From the NCBI GenBank assembly GCA_963556495.2, contig OY747702.1:18431403-18495402 (forward strand): DNA of 64,000 nucleotides, read 5' to 3'. Below the pieces are notes generated by a model that was not told where the DNA came from, did no database searches, and saw nothing but the letters and a program-made list of their open reading frames with translations. The DNA comes from Valencia hispanica. Lineage: Eukaryota > Chordata > Actinopteri > Cyprinodontiformes > Valenciidae. The position numbers and the translations under genes were made by a program. Positions 19,901 to 27,059 of the stretch are shown here, in pieces (the stretch's first letter is position 1; each line of letters begins with the position of its first letter).

Positions 19901-21514
19901 AAATGAAAGAAGTTTAGAACAATGAGGACTCACCCTAAACTGAGTATTCAGGGACAAAGGGCTTTGCGAGGGAGGTGACCAAGACCCCAATGGTCAATTA
20001 GAAAGAACACATGCGCTATTTTGTGAACAAAGGAGAATAATCAGGAAGATCAACCATTGCTAACACACTTCACCAGTGAGGCTTTTTGGGAGATTGGCCG
20101 GATGAACATGGCAGTCAACTCTACTTTTACAGAAACACACCTCAGAGATTGTTAGACCAGGAGAAGCAAAATTGGCGTGATGAAACCAAATTAGAACTTT
20201 TTTGCCTAAACTCCAAGAATCATATCAGGAGTAAAACAGGTGCTACTCATCACAAAGCTAACACCATCTCTACTGTGAATCATGGTGGTAGCAACATCAT
20301 ACCACCAAAATGTTTTTCTACTGTAGGAACAAGGTAACTGGTCTCCATAGAGAGTAGGATAACAACAGTCAAATATGCAGAATTTTTAAAGAAAACGTGC
20401 ACCAAAGTTGTGTGGAACTCAGAGTAAGACAAAGGGTTATCTTTTGATATGACAATCACCTGAAGCATGCAGCCAGGATAACAAATTAGAGGCTTCAAGA
20501 ACAACCTGTGAATGTCCTTTAGCGGCCCAACCAGAGCTTGGACTAAAATCTAACCAAACGTTTCTCAAAGAGCTTAAAATGGCCATCTACTGGTGCTGCC
20601 CATCCAACCTGACTGGGTTTGAGAGGATCTGCAGAGAAGATTGGGAGAAAACATCCCCAGACCAGGTGTACCAAGTCCAAAGACTCAGGCTGTGATTGCT
20701 GCCAAAAGTGCTTCAACAAAACTTTAAGCTATGGCTGTGAAGAAGTATGTAACTGTATTAATGGGTTGACATATTTATGGATAAAAAAAATTGAGTTTTA
20801 GCTTAACTACACATTTTTTGAAACCATCATCAAACTTTCGGGATAAATCTGGTTGGATATTTGACCACTCATCTTGGCACAATTGGCAGAGTTCCATCAA
20901 ACTGGTTGGATTCGTGGCACTAACTAGATTTTTAGTCTGTTTTTGACATTTATGACATTTTTATTCCATGTAACAACCAAACAATTGAGCTAAACGTGGA
21001 AATCTGGGGTGGATTATATGTCTCTGAATTAAGGGTTTTTTAAACAAATGTTGGATATGTGGAAACTAATTGTAAAACCAAAAACATCAGATTCTTCATT
21101 TGCTATAACAACAAGTATATTAATAATGCAGTTTAAAATCTCTTTGCTCAGTGCACAAGGAGAAGCTCGCCAATAATAAGATGTGCATATATATATACAC
21201 AGTGTATTTGATTCTGTACATACAAAGTTGACCAAGTCTGGATTAATGAAAACTCTTCCAATTACCCCAATGTGTACCCAATTCTCCTTGTAAAAAAAAA
21301 CCCTGTACATTCTCCCCTTCTTGCAGTGTGCTCATCAAGCCCGAGACGGTCCGATCCCCCTGACTCTTTAGACCCAGAAGCTCTGAGTCCGACTCAGCCA
21401 TTTGACCCTGAACCTGCTGAGGAGGAGCAGGACTCTCCACAGCACAGAGCTCCAACAGAGAGAGCAACAAAGAAACAACTCGGCTTTATTCTGGAGAATG
21501 AGAAACAGCTATAA
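5074..21514 (+). CDS. slc9a2: Na+/H+ exchanger, NHE2/NHE4 branch (13 coding exons)
   Basis: The product exchanges external Na+ for cytosolic H+ across the plasma membrane, for pH and volume control and epithelial ion transport. Joining 5074-5320, 8110-8332, 8484-8724, 8811-9061, 9145-9362, 9437-9633, 9721-9810, 11698-11768, 11923-12057, 13439-13535, 13623-13751, 14020-14083 and 21327-21514 gives 2151 nt (716 codons plus stop) with every splice phase matching. The order is an N-terminal hydrophobic segment (about 3-21), an NNS glycosylation sequon, twelve-helix-type transport core (about 55-465), and a cytosolic regulatory tail. Key sites are [18 protein letters not shown] (127-144, inhibitor/transport helix), the catalytic Asn232-Asp233 within [12 protein letters not shown], and YGGLRGA (420-426). 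The CHP-binding-like helix follows from about 490. NHE2/4-type traits include ILWYAV, VNEQL, CAVTM, LIWRA and AICFSL. The tail is about 100 residues shorter than mammalian NHE2. Proximity to tmem182 supports slc9a2 over slc9a4, but a phylogeny would settle it. Confidence 0.9.
5321..6000 (+). other. slc9a2 intron 1, first part: no recognisable element
   Basis: This is AT-rich intronic sequence with no exon-like open block. I did not recognise a repeat family in it. Confidence 0.4.
6000..6680 (-). mobile_element. Degenerate Tc1-like transposon in slc9a2 intron 1
   Basis: Minus-strand reading shows fish Tc1 transposase hallmarks. The block near 6330-6480 (first-catalytic-Asp to middle region, with the 'ttcatggttcca', 'gcagcaaagcagccc' and 'gttgttg' words) is in the expected order. 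Many indels mean no coding capacity. The family differs from the neighbouring copy at 6690. Confidence 0.6.
6690..7665 (+). mobile_element. Degenerate Tc1-like transposon, plus strand
   Basis: It starts with 'gtaagtattcacaccctctga', followed by the 'gactggagtccacctgtggtaaa' leader and a decayed transposase (about 6870-7540). It ends in the 'ggctgtaattgctgccaaa' 3' block near 7526-7545 and a terminal region near 7660. This is the same family as the copy at 19612-20830. Internal deletions are obvious. Confidence 0.7.
8110..8332 (+). CDS. slc9a2: slc9a2 coding exon 2
   Basis: It encodes residues 83-156 plus two bases of Trp157. It holds the [16 protein letters not shown] helix and the strongly conserved [19 protein letters not shown] stretch implicated in amiloride sensitivity and transport. 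The acceptor is TAATCAG and the donor is the weaker GTTTGT. Confidence 0.88.
8484..8724 (+). CDS. slc9a2: slc9a2 coding exon 3
   Basis: It encodes residues 158-237. It contains [12 protein letters not shown] and the catalytic Glu228 / Asn232-Asp233 in [12 protein letters not shown], equivalent to the ion-binding site of NHE1. The acceptor is CACCTGCAG, the donor is GTAAGG, and the exon ends in phase 0. Confidence 0.9.
8811..9061 (+). CDS. slc9a2: slc9a2 coding exon 4
   Basis: It encodes residues 238-320 plus two bases of Ala321: LYKLFESF, a [18 protein letters not shown] helix, then [18 protein letters not shown] and [15 protein letters not shown]. The acceptor is CCCCTCTTAG and the donor GTGAGT. 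Confidence 0.9.
9145..9362 (+). CDS. slc9a2: slc9a2 coding exon 5
   Basis: It encodes residues 322-393 plus one base of Gly394: [17 protein letters not shown], then [19 protein letters not shown] and a further membrane segment ending LIWRAT. The CAVTM and IWRA words are NHE2/NHE4-like rather than NHE1-like. A run of eight or more C lies in the acceptor tract (about 9127-9134). Confidence 0.9.
9437..9633 (+). CDS. slc9a2: slc9a2 coding exon 6
   Basis: It encodes residues 395-459, including [15 protein letters not shown]; Arg424 is equivalent to the Arg needed for normal pH sensing in NHE1. Next comes the last core helix [13 protein letters not shown]. The acceptor (ATGCGTAAG) has a poor pyrimidine tract, but only this site restores frame. 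Confidence 0.87.
9721..9810 (+). CDS. slc9a2: slc9a2 coding exon 7
   Basis: Thirty codons (460-489), phase 0 at both ends: [18 protein letters not shown], then VSEEIHSR. This is the membrane-to-cytosol junction, with a basic cluster of the sort that binds phosphoinositides in NHE1. Confidence 0.9.
9860..10400 (-). mobile_element. Degenerate Tc1-like transposon in slc9a2 intron 7
   Basis: On the minus strand the block order of a fish Tc1 transposase is clear: 'gttgaaccttcgccccag' near 10024, 'caccatgatgctgccatcac' near 10142, and 'tggctttcttcttgccact' near 10272. It has no open frame. It joins an L2 fragment at about 10,400-10,440. Confidence 0.7.
10440..11510 (+). mobile_element. 3' part of an L2-type LINE in slc9a2 intron 7
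   Basis: It shares word order with 3800-4661: 'gcagatcctttagttatcag' near 10453 matches the end of the RT frame, and the 3' UTR ends in 'gaactgaattt' near 11495. It is split near 11,357-11,481 by a younger insertion (listed separately). It is truncated at the 5' end and non-coding. Confidence 0.65.
11357..11481 (+). mobile_element. Short RTE-like LINE 3' fragment inserted in the L2 copy
   Basis: It starts with TCCATCCA units and ends 'gacaggtcgccagtccatcgcag', a very common fish retroelement tail. TATATAAATA lies on both sides (about 11347-11356 and 11482-11491) and the L2 3' end resumes after it, so it arrived by insertion into the L2. A longer copy of the same family lies at 60130-60480. 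Confidence 0.6.
11698..11768 (+). CDS. slc9a2: slc9a2 coding exon 8
   Basis: It encodes residues 490-512 plus two bases of Arg513: [21 protein letters not shown]. It corresponds to the start of the calcineurin-homologous-protein binding helix of the exchanger tail. The acceptor is CTCTCAG and the donor GTTAGT. Confidence 0.88.
11923..12057 (+). CDS. slc9a2: slc9a2 coding exon 9
   Basis: It encodes residues 514-557 plus two bases of Val558: [14 protein letters not shown], then an acidic/basic coiled segment ending EEAPPV. Intron retention would stop immediately, because the GTAAGA donor creates an in-frame TAA. The acceptor is unusual: a run of (TG) units instead of a pyrimidine tract precedes CGTGAG. 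Confidence 0.85.
12360..13105 (-). mobile_element. Old DNA transposon remnant plus a LINE tail in slc9a2 intron 9
   Basis: The block near 12745-12795, with 'cagcatgatgctaccactac' and 'catgtttcacag', is the minus-strand signature of a Tc1/mariner transposase, but the rest is heavily decayed. At 13004-13105 'aatcaaactttatttataaa' and the following 'gcgctttt' are the reverse of a fish LINE/SINE 3' tail. No coding capacity. Confidence 0.5.
13439..13535 (+). CDS. slc9a2: slc9a2 coding exon 10
   Basis: It encodes the third base of Val558 to residue 590: [19 protein letters not shown], the NHE tail motif in which the (I/D)RxILxxNL core is shared by NHE1, NHE2 and NHE4. The acceptor has a T-rich tract and CAG, and the donor is GTAGAT. 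Confidence 0.88.
13623..13751 (+). CDS. slc9a2: slc9a2 coding exon 11
   Basis: It encodes residues 591-633: PAYSRHTL, equivalent to the conserved SYNRH(T/N)L of other NHE tails, then a basic Ser/His-rich segment ([12 protein letters not shown]) resembling the RRRHSLRES part of NHE2. The acceptor is CAGCAG, so use of the second AG would remove one Gln and keep frame. The donor is GTAATC. Confidence 0.85.
14020..14083 (+). CDS. slc9a2: slc9a2 coding exon 12
   Basis: It encodes residues 634-654 plus one base of Val655: a basic, Ser/Arg-rich piece (GRTRLSRSH). It has a good pyrimidine tract and CAG acceptor, with GTAAAG donor. The phase matches exon 13 across 7.2 kb of repeats. Confidence 0.8.
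14084..14720 (+). other. slc9a2 intron 12, first part: no recognisable element
   Basis: This is AT-rich intronic sequence. Open reading frames here are short and on the wrong strand, and no exon borders match. Confidence 0.4.
14720..15007 (-). mobile_element. LINE 3' end (minus strand), left half
   Basis: On the minus strand it encodes a LINE RT C-terminus ([14 protein letters not shown], ending [11 protein letters not shown] and stop). The 3' UTR lies to the left. Fragments of a similar LINE resume at about 17,190, so the LTR element at 15,008 most likely split it. The match between halves is not exact, so two separate copies are possible. Confidence 0.6.
15008..15295 (-). repeat. 3' LTR of the gypsy-type element
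   Basis: 288 bp with perfect TGTCA/TGACA ends. It carries a short (GAT) run (about 15077-15096) and, on the minus strand, an AATAAA signal near 15069. It lies next to a polypurine tract on the body side. Confidence 0.75.
15822..16204 (+). repeat. 25-bp minisatellite inside the LTR element
   Basis: Fifteen tandem units of 25 bp (core GGACTGGAGCTGGGTACGGG plus a 5-bp variable end, mostly gctct or gctca). Since 25 is not a multiple of 3, three units make a 75-bp/25-codon cycle, and the array stays open in several frames on both strands. The translated Pro/Ser or Gly/Trp repeats are a by-product, not evidence of a protein. Confidence 0.9.
16231..16791 (-). pseudogene. Gag-like leader ORF of the LTR element
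   Basis: The minus-strand frame of 186 codons starts [19 protein letters not shown], the MDPA-type start of fish gypsy gag proteins, with a helical segment to about residue 90 and then low-complexity Arg/Ser/Pro sequence. No zinc knuckle (CCHC), protease or RT follows. It may be the only protein-like remnant of the parent element. Confidence 0.5.
16805..16975 (-). repeat. Truncated 5' LTR with an expanded GAT tract
   Basis: It matches the outer part of the 3' LTR: 'ggatgtgtgtg' and 'tggacccaaacgcaga', then a long (GAT) run (about 16874-16955, some 27 units with one GAC) where the other LTR has only about six. Similarity ends near 16975. Confidence 0.75.
17190..19600 (-). mobile_element. LINE reverse-transcriptase region (minus strand), rearranged
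   Basis: Minus-strand reading gives LINE RT words: [14 protein letters not shown] near 17,800-17,850, [16 protein letters not shown] near 17,450-17,510, and further upstream (18,720-19,400) the segment before the RT core. It is split at 17,859-18,719 by the duplicated segment described separately. It has frameshifts and is not coding. Confidence 0.65.
17664..18524. repeat. First unit (A-B) of a tandem duplication with an internal deletion
   Basis: A (17664-17858, LINE sequence) recurs as A' (18525-18719) at a constant offset of 861. B (17859-18526, Tc1 3' end and flank) recurs as B' (20460-21127) at a constant offset of 2601. Neither offset shifts, so there are no indels in 195 and 668 bp; only about 5 and a dozen substitutions are visible by eye. 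The 1740 bp between A' and B' (C) has no counterpart between A and B. Confidence 0.9.
18525..21127. repeat. Second unit (A'-C-B') of the tandem duplication
   Basis: The complete 2.6-kb unit: LINE piece A', then C (18720-20459, rest of LINE plus 5' part of a Tc1), then B' (Tc1 3' end and flank). The A/A' joint at about 18525 shares only AT with the end of B'. The arrangement is explained by duplication of A-C-B followed by loss of C from the left copy. Confidence 0.9.
19612..20830 (+). mobile_element. Degenerate Tc1-like transposon in slc9a2 intron 12
   Basis: It begins 'tattcacaccccttgctatg', followed by a leader and decayed transposase words in family order: 'gtgaccaagaccccaatggtc' near 19976, 'ggtgctactcatcacaaag' near 20239, 'catggtggtagcaacatcat' near 20280, and 'gaatgtcctttagcggcccaa' near 20510. 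It ends near 20,830. Frameshifts and stops throughout. Its 3' part is duplicated at 17859. Confidence 0.75.
21327..21514 (+). CDS. slc9a2: slc9a2 coding exon 13 (last)
   Basis: It encodes residues 655-716 and the stop TAA: a Ser/Pro/Glu-rich acidic tail ([15 protein letters not shown], then EPAEEEQDS) ending ENEKQL. It has a strong CTCCCCTTCTTGCAG acceptor and correct phase. Low-complexity acidic tails are usual for this family but poorly conserved, so this exon is less certain than the core. Confidence 0.75.
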
Positions 21515-22010
21515 AGGGAGACAGCGAGACGGAGAAGGGGTAAATAAAGCAATTGGTCCTATAAGTAGGTCCTATTCTGTGAACCATGAATTGGTGAAGA
21601 AGGACTGATATAAGCAGAGTTATGGACAAATACAACGCAAGCGTCTTCAAATGAATTAAATGGTTGTGTCTTCTTGACTGTTGCCAGCAAAAATTAAAGT
21701 TCTACCCAGCTCAATGTTTCAGCTCTTTAAGAAGTGTGGTAGAGGTTTCAGGGTCATTTCCTTCTTCAGTCTTTTTTTGTTTTTGTTTTATTTATTTGTC
21801 CTGTCTGACAGTGTGACACTCAGAACTGGTGTCTGAGTACCAAGTAGAAGCACAACAGACCTAGTTCCAGACCTCTACTGAATTAAAAGATACACACCCT
21901 ACTTTCATATGACTACCACAAAAAAAACTACTATGGAACTTGATCAGATGTTTTGTAAACAGTGGTGTACATGATATGGCTTGGATATTTAAAGACGCAC
22001 TAAAGTTATG
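21515..22010 (+). other. slc9a2 3' UTR and intergenic start
   Basis: 3' UTR to about 21,720, then AT-rich sequence with a T-rich block near 21,770-21,800. No coding exon is seen. Confidence 0.4.
21693..21698 (+). terminator. slc9a2: Candidate poly(A) signal of slc9a2
   Basis: ATTAAA, 180 bases after the stop and followed within 30-90 bases by T-rich/GT-rich sequence. It is the first good hexamer downstream of the stop. Confidence 0.45.
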
Positions 22011-22570
22011 TAGTGCCGTACATCCATAAATATGGGGGAACTGGAATCCCCACAGCAAACAGGATTTTATTGGAATTTTATGGTATAGAAAAACCCAAAG
22101 TATTGCGCAATTATCAAGTGAAAAAGGATAAACCATTTTTTCACATTTTTATGAAAAAAAATCTGGCAAACATTGATATGTCATCATCCCCCTTTACTCT
22201 GAAAACTAGTGAAACTGACGCTTCATATCACCCTGGAGGCACAATCCCTACCACTAGACAAGTGGTGGTGGTGGCAGCATCATGCTGCGGGAATATGTTT
22301 CTCTAACAGCTACAGGGAAGCTGATCAGACTTGATGGGAAGAAGGATGGAGCCAAATGAGGTTCAATCACATTAGAGACATGTTACAGGCTGGAAAAGAC
22401 TTGAAACTGAGGCTTGTGACTTTAGAAATATAGCCAGAACTGCAATGAAATGGGTTGGGATGGCCTAGTCAAAGTTCAGTTGAGAATCTCTTGGAAATGC
22501 ATGTTTACAGACACTTTACATCCTATCTCACTGAGCCTGAGCTTCTATATTTTGCGAAGAGAAATAGAAA
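22010..22570 (+). mobile_element. Degenerate Tc1-like transposon
   Basis: The plus-strand family words 'ggtggcagcatcatgctgcgg' (about 22270), 'acagggaagctgatcag' (about 22311) and 'ggcctagtcaaagttcagttg' (about 22462) are in order. It is heavily deleted and has no coding capacity. Confidence 0.65.
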
Positions 22571-23362
22571 AAAAACACACACACTGGAGTTTTGGGTTGT
22601 ACCATGACTGTATGTTAAAAGTGCAGCGAGGACTTAAACGTATAAATACACAGATGACAATGCTGAGTCATTTGTCTGAAAGACGTGTTTATGTATGATG
22701 TTAATTTTATAATCATATAGTTAGGCATTCTGATATGTTTTGCTGGAGCAACCGTATACAGTTATGTAGTACTCGTGGAATGTGATTTAAATATGATGCC
22801 ATTCTCTCTGCCCTGTAGTATATATTTTATAAAATCAAAAGCCAATCCACAGCTGATTTCATGGGCTGAGAGGGAACCCCCCCCACACACACACACACCC
22901 CACTCTCAGATCAACTGATCATCTTGGTAAAAAAATCATTGAAGTACCTCTTTAATCTTCCAGTTTATTCTTCCATGCAGCATGTGTGGGGGGAAAAAAA
23001 GAAAAAGATTCTACAAAGCACATTGAGATGGACATATTTATGAAGGCTAATCCCCCTGTGAACTCATCACGGCAACAAAGTCTTTCATTTTCAATAAAAG
23101 AAGATGATTAAAGTTGTTTTGTTACGCAGCACCATCAATCATACTTCTGACAAGCGAGTGGAGAGTTTCACTCATGCGTGTTCATGAGTTCCCCCCCAGG
23201 AAACCTCACAGACCGGCAGGCCGTAATCAGGACCACATTTGATGCCGCGGCACCGCTGAAGCAAAGAATGACACGGAGCTGCTTTCCCAGACGTCTGTTG
23301 ACAGAAAAAATAAGACATTTAAGTGTCTGCTTCTGTGATGTCTGTGTCTGTTTCTCTCTTAG
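22571..23362 (+). other. Region where tmem182 exon 1 would be expected; not found
   Basis: I searched by eye for the exon 1 hallmark (a membrane helix followed by DYWLLA) and did not see it. A (CA) run with a C tract lies near 22878-22900. An open stretch near 23210-23300 has no matching splice borders. Confidence 0.4.
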
Positions 23363-23474
23363 AACCAGTTAGAAGAAGCTGTGACTGTGTCTCCTTCATG
23401 GCTCACTCTGCGCCATGAGGGGCTTTTTCTGGCGCTGTATGTTTGAAGCTGAACCCTCGATGCAGGCCACGTTC
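23363..23474 (+). pseudogene. tmem182: tmem182 exon 2 relic
   Basis: The acceptor is TTTCTCTCTTAG. The frame reads VTVSPSWLTLRHEG, then needs a one-base shift at the G run (23419-23422) to give FFWRCMFEAEP. This is the loop with the family's invariant HEGFFWRC. The donor is probably GTCAGT at 23475. Confidence 0.7.
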
Positions 23475-23769
23475 GTCAGTATGCTTAAAATATTTCTTCT
23501 ACTGAGGATATTAAACTTTGAAGTAGCTCATAGCCATTCACCTAGCCTGTTTAAATTGTAGCAAACCAGACAGAGTTTAAGGTGTGCGACCATGGTTACC
23601 TCTTCCCGGTGACAGTTGCACTCGGAGAAGATCCTGAGCCGTTTTACGACGCTTCTGCAGGTAGTCAATGGTCACGTGCAATATGGATGCACACACGTAT
23701 GCAAGAGGGACAACCTACAGATTTTCTTCCTGATGATGCAGCAATGCTGAGAAGTTGACTTGTTGAGGA

Positions 23770-23872
23770 CATACAGTGCTGTGAAAATGTATTTGACCTC
23801 CTTTCAGATTTCCTCTCCTTTTGCTTCACTGTTACGCGTATATGTTTTAGATCAACACACACATTTTATTAT
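23770..23872 (+). mobile_element. Tc1-like terminal fragment
   Basis: 'acagtgctgtgaaaatgtatt' and the following 'tgacctcctttcagatt' are the terminal words of a common fish Tc1 family. Only about 100 bp remain, cut off by the SINE at 23,873. Confidence 0.5.
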
Positions 23873-24140
23873 TACGGCTCAGGAGGTAGGCGTTCGTCTC
23901 AACTCGATGGGTTGCCGGTTCAAATCCCTACTCTGTCTCTCTCAGTTGTTGTGTCTTGGAGCAAGACGCTTCACCCGCCTTGCTTGCTGTTGGTGGTCAG
24001 ATGGCCTGGTGGCGCTAATTGTATGGCAGCCTTGCTTCTGTCAGTGTGTGTGTGACCACAATGTAGCTTACCACCATCTATGGGTGAAGGACTGAATGTA
24101 GCGCTAGATAAAACGCTATACAATTACAGGCCATATTAAC
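23873..24140 (+). mobile_element. tRNA-derived SINE-like element
   Basis: It begins with a tRNA-like head: an A-box-like GGCTCAGGAGGTAGGCG and a B box GGTTCAAATCC (about 23918). It continues with the fish SINE body ('gttgtgtcttggagcaagac', then 'ttcacccgcc') and ends 'aaacgctatacaattacagg', the usual 3' tail. It is not a functional tRNA, since the acceptor stem and anticodon arm do not close. Confidence 0.65.
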
Positions 24141-24204
24141 AGAGAAAGATAACACGAGTAAGAACAAAACTTAGTTTCTATCACCTAACAGAAAAAGCAA
24201 TCCA

Positions 24205-25560
24205 AACTACCCTTCACCCCCTCCCTCATCCCCTCTCTCATCCCTTCATCCCCTCCTTCACCCGTCATCCCTTCATCCCCTCCCTCATCCCTTCATCTCA
24301 TCCCTTCATCCCCTCCCTCGTCCCCCTCTCATCCCTTCACCCCCTCCCTCATCCCCTCTCTCATCCCTTCATCCCCTCCTTCACCCGTCATCCCTTTATC
24401 CCCTCCCTCATCCCTTCATCTCATCCCTTCATCCCCTCCCTCGTCCCCCTCTCATCCCTTCACCCCCTCCCTCACCCCTTCACCCCCTCCCTCATCCCCT
24501 CTCTCATCCCTTCATCCCCTCCTTCACCCGTCATCCCTTCATCCCCTCCCTCATCCCTTCATCTCATCCCTTCATCCCCTCCCATGTCCCCCTCTCATCC
24601 CTTCACCCCCTCCCTCATCCCCTCTCTCATCCCTTCATCCCCTCCTTCACCCGTCATCCCTTCATCCCCTCCCTCGTCCCCCTCTCATCCCTTCACCCCC
24701 TCCCTCACCCCTTCACCCCCTCCCTCATCCCCTCTCTCATCCCTTCATCCCCTCCTTCACCCGTCATCCCTTCATCCCCTCCCTCATCCCTTCATCTCAT
24801 CCCTTCATCCCCTCCCTCGTCCCCCTCTCATCCCTTCACCCCCTCCCTCATCCCCTCTCTCATCCCTTCATCCCCTCCTTCACCCATCATCCCTTCATCC
24901 CCTCCCTCATCCCTTCATCTCATCCCTTCATCCCCTCCCTCGTCCCCCTCTCATCCCTTCACCCCCTCCCTCATCCCCTCTCTCATCCCTTCATCCCCTC
25001 CTTCACCCGTCATCCCTTCATCCCCTCTCTCATCCCTTCATCCCCTCCTTCACCCGTCATCCCTTCATCCCCTCCCTCATCCCTTCATCTCATCCCTTCA
25101 TCCCCTCCCATGTCCCCCTCTCATCCCTTCACCCCCTCCCTCATCCCCTCTCTCATCCCTTCATCCCCTCCTTCACCCGTCATCCCTTCATCCCCTCCCT
25201 CGTCCCCCTCTCATCCCTTCACCCCCTCCCTCACCCCTTCACCCCCTCCCTCATCCCCTCTCTCATCCCTTCATCCCCTCCTTCACCCGTCATCCCTTCA
25301 TCCCCTCCCTCATCCCTTCATCTCATCCCTTCATCCGCTCCCTCATCCCCCCTCTCATCCCTTCACCCCCTCCCTCATCCCCTCTCTCATCCCTTCATCC
25401 CCTCCTTCACCCATCATCCCTTCATCCCCTCCCTCATCCCTTCATCTCATCCCTTCATCCCCTCCCTCGTCCCCCTCTCATCCCTTCACCCCCTCCCTCA
25501 CCCCTTCATCTCATCCCTTCATCCCCTCTCTCATCCCTTCATCCTTACATCCCTCCATTC
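24205..25560 (+). repeat. C/T-rich higher-order satellite in tmem182 intron 2
   Basis: About 1.35 kb of CATCCCTTCA / CCCCTCCCTC modules arranged in units of about 120-145 bp, with almost no G on this strand. A longer block is itself repeated: 'cccatgtccccctctcatcc' starts at about 24579 and again at about 25105, a shift of 526. The absence of TAA, TAG and TGA makes hundreds of open codons (Ser/Pro/His/Leu/Ile repeats) that are not a gene. Confidence 0.95.
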
Positions 25561-25608
25561 TCTCATCCACTCTTTCAAAGTCCTAGCATTAATACCCGTT
25601 TCTTTCAG

Positions 25609-25766
25609 GTTCTTTGTCTGGGGGCTCCTGAGCAGGCTCAATAAGAAAAAAGATGGATTTATGAAGACTGCACCCCCACACAGAATCTTCAAGCCTCCAT
25701 CGGCGTATCCTCCCAGACACTTCATCGCTCCTACCCTTCTCCAATAAACATTATATTTCGATCACT
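25609..25766 (+). pseudogene. tmem182: tmem182 exon 3 relic
   Basis: The acceptor is CCCGTTTCTTTCAG. The frame reads TAPPHRIFKPPSAYPPRHF, comparable with the TNQPPSK and AYLSPYPF part of TMEM182, then hits TAA (25745-25747), after which TLYFDH continues in frame to a GTAAGC donor. It ends in phase 1, fitting exon 4. The similarity is modest; position, phase and flanking exons carry the call. Confidence 0.5.
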
Positions 25767-25908
25767 GTAAGCGTGGTCCTTGCTAATGAAATGTCTTTTT
25801 GGCCAATTTGAACCAGCCCTTTTTTAGTTAACTTTTTGATTAAAAGTGGTTTTGGTCTTGGAACTCTCCCATGGATGGACTTTTGTTCAGACTCTTTCTT
25901 ATTGTTGA

Positions 25909-26547
25909 CAGAGGTGGGTAGAGTACCCAAAGATTTCACTCAAGTAAAAGTAAAAAGTAACAGTCCAAAAAAATTACCCAAGTAAGAATTAAAAAAGTGT
26001 TAGGTAAAAACGCTACTTGAGTACTGAGTAACATCTGATTTCATATATTTTTTTAAATAATGTCATCAGACAGACAAAAATATAAAGGTATGAGGTAATT
26101 CTGGTATTTTAAAGACTAAAATGAAAGAAAGATGTAGACAAAAAAATAACATTATTACAAAACAACCAATTTTAAGCAGAAGAAAAACTCTTCCAAGTCA
26201 ATTTGCTAGTCAAAATGCAACAACAAGCTCAACAGATAGAAAATTACATAAGAAAAACAAGGCTTGTGCAGAAACAGGTGGTCTCCTTTAATAAACTGTA
26301 GGTGTGTGTTTGGTTTACTTTCTATTGAAACATGTTTGTTCTTCATTCAGTGAATTTACTCACACTGGGTAAAGTATCCAGAGATTTTACTCAAGTAAAA
26401 GTAACGATACTTCATAATAATATTACTCAAGTAAAAGTCAAAAGTGCGGAGTAGTAAAACTACTCTTAAAAGTACATTTTATCCAAAAAGGTAGGCTACT
26501 CAAATAAATGTAACTGAGTAAATGTATGTAGTTACTACCCACCTCTG
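25909..26547. mobile_element. hAT-type MITE with 8-bp target duplication
   Basis: The ends are inverted repeats: CAGAGGTGGGTAG on the left and its complement CTACCCACCTCTG on the right. ATTGTTGA flanks both sides (25901-25908 and 26548-26555). The body is rich in 'actcaagtaaaag', typical of a very common fish hAT MITE. It has no coding capacity. Confidence 0.9.
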
Positions 26548-27059
26548 ATTGTTGAATCATGAACACTAACCTTAACTGAAGCGGCAGTGCTTTGGGTGTG
26601 GTTGGGTTCTTTTGTCCCCTCCTGGATGACTCATCGGTGCTCCCTTGGCGGACCGATGTACCCTTCGAAGGTTCCACAGTGTTCCATGTTTTCTCCGTTT
26701 GTGGATAACTATCAACCCCCTCTTTCACAGTTTGGTCATAAACTGGCCTCTCTATGAATTGCCACCTTCCCTTTCAGACATCACAAATGCCGCCGGCAAT
26801 ATCCCAGACAGATGTGAGCTTTTCCAAAATGAAGTGAGCATTGTGGAACCATGGTAAAGACGGGAGCTCAGCTGGATTGATGCAGAGCATTGCACATGAG
26901 ATAGGGGACACATTAATACATAACTGCTGCTGAAGTCCAGAGTTTAGTCCAATTCATTCTTGGCAAGAAACTATGTGCAATGAAATACGCACTGCATAGA
27001 GGTAGTCCCAGAATCTTTTCAAGTAAATGCCCTTGCCATCTTTTATCATTACCTCAAAC

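Noticed and set aside
5074..21514. Assignment of the exchanger to NHE1, trout-type beta-NHE or NHE3/NHE5
   Set aside because: CAVTM, IWRA, ILWYAV and AICFSL match the NHE2/NHE4 branch. NHE3/5-type tails and core words are absent, although the YSRHTL segment is shared with NHE1.
23873..23950. tRNA gene
   Set aside because: A and B boxes are present, but the stems do not pair and the body continues as a SINE.
24205..25560. Regularly repeated array resembling a CRISPR at first glance
   Set aside because: There are no distinct spacers, the repeats are simple and variable, and the genome is eukaryotic.
24584..25747. 387-codon open frame of Ser/Pro/His/Leu repeats
   Set aside because: Most of it is the C/T-rich satellite, which lacks stop triplets. 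Only the final part (from 25,609) is real exon-like sequence, and that belongs to the tmem182 relic.
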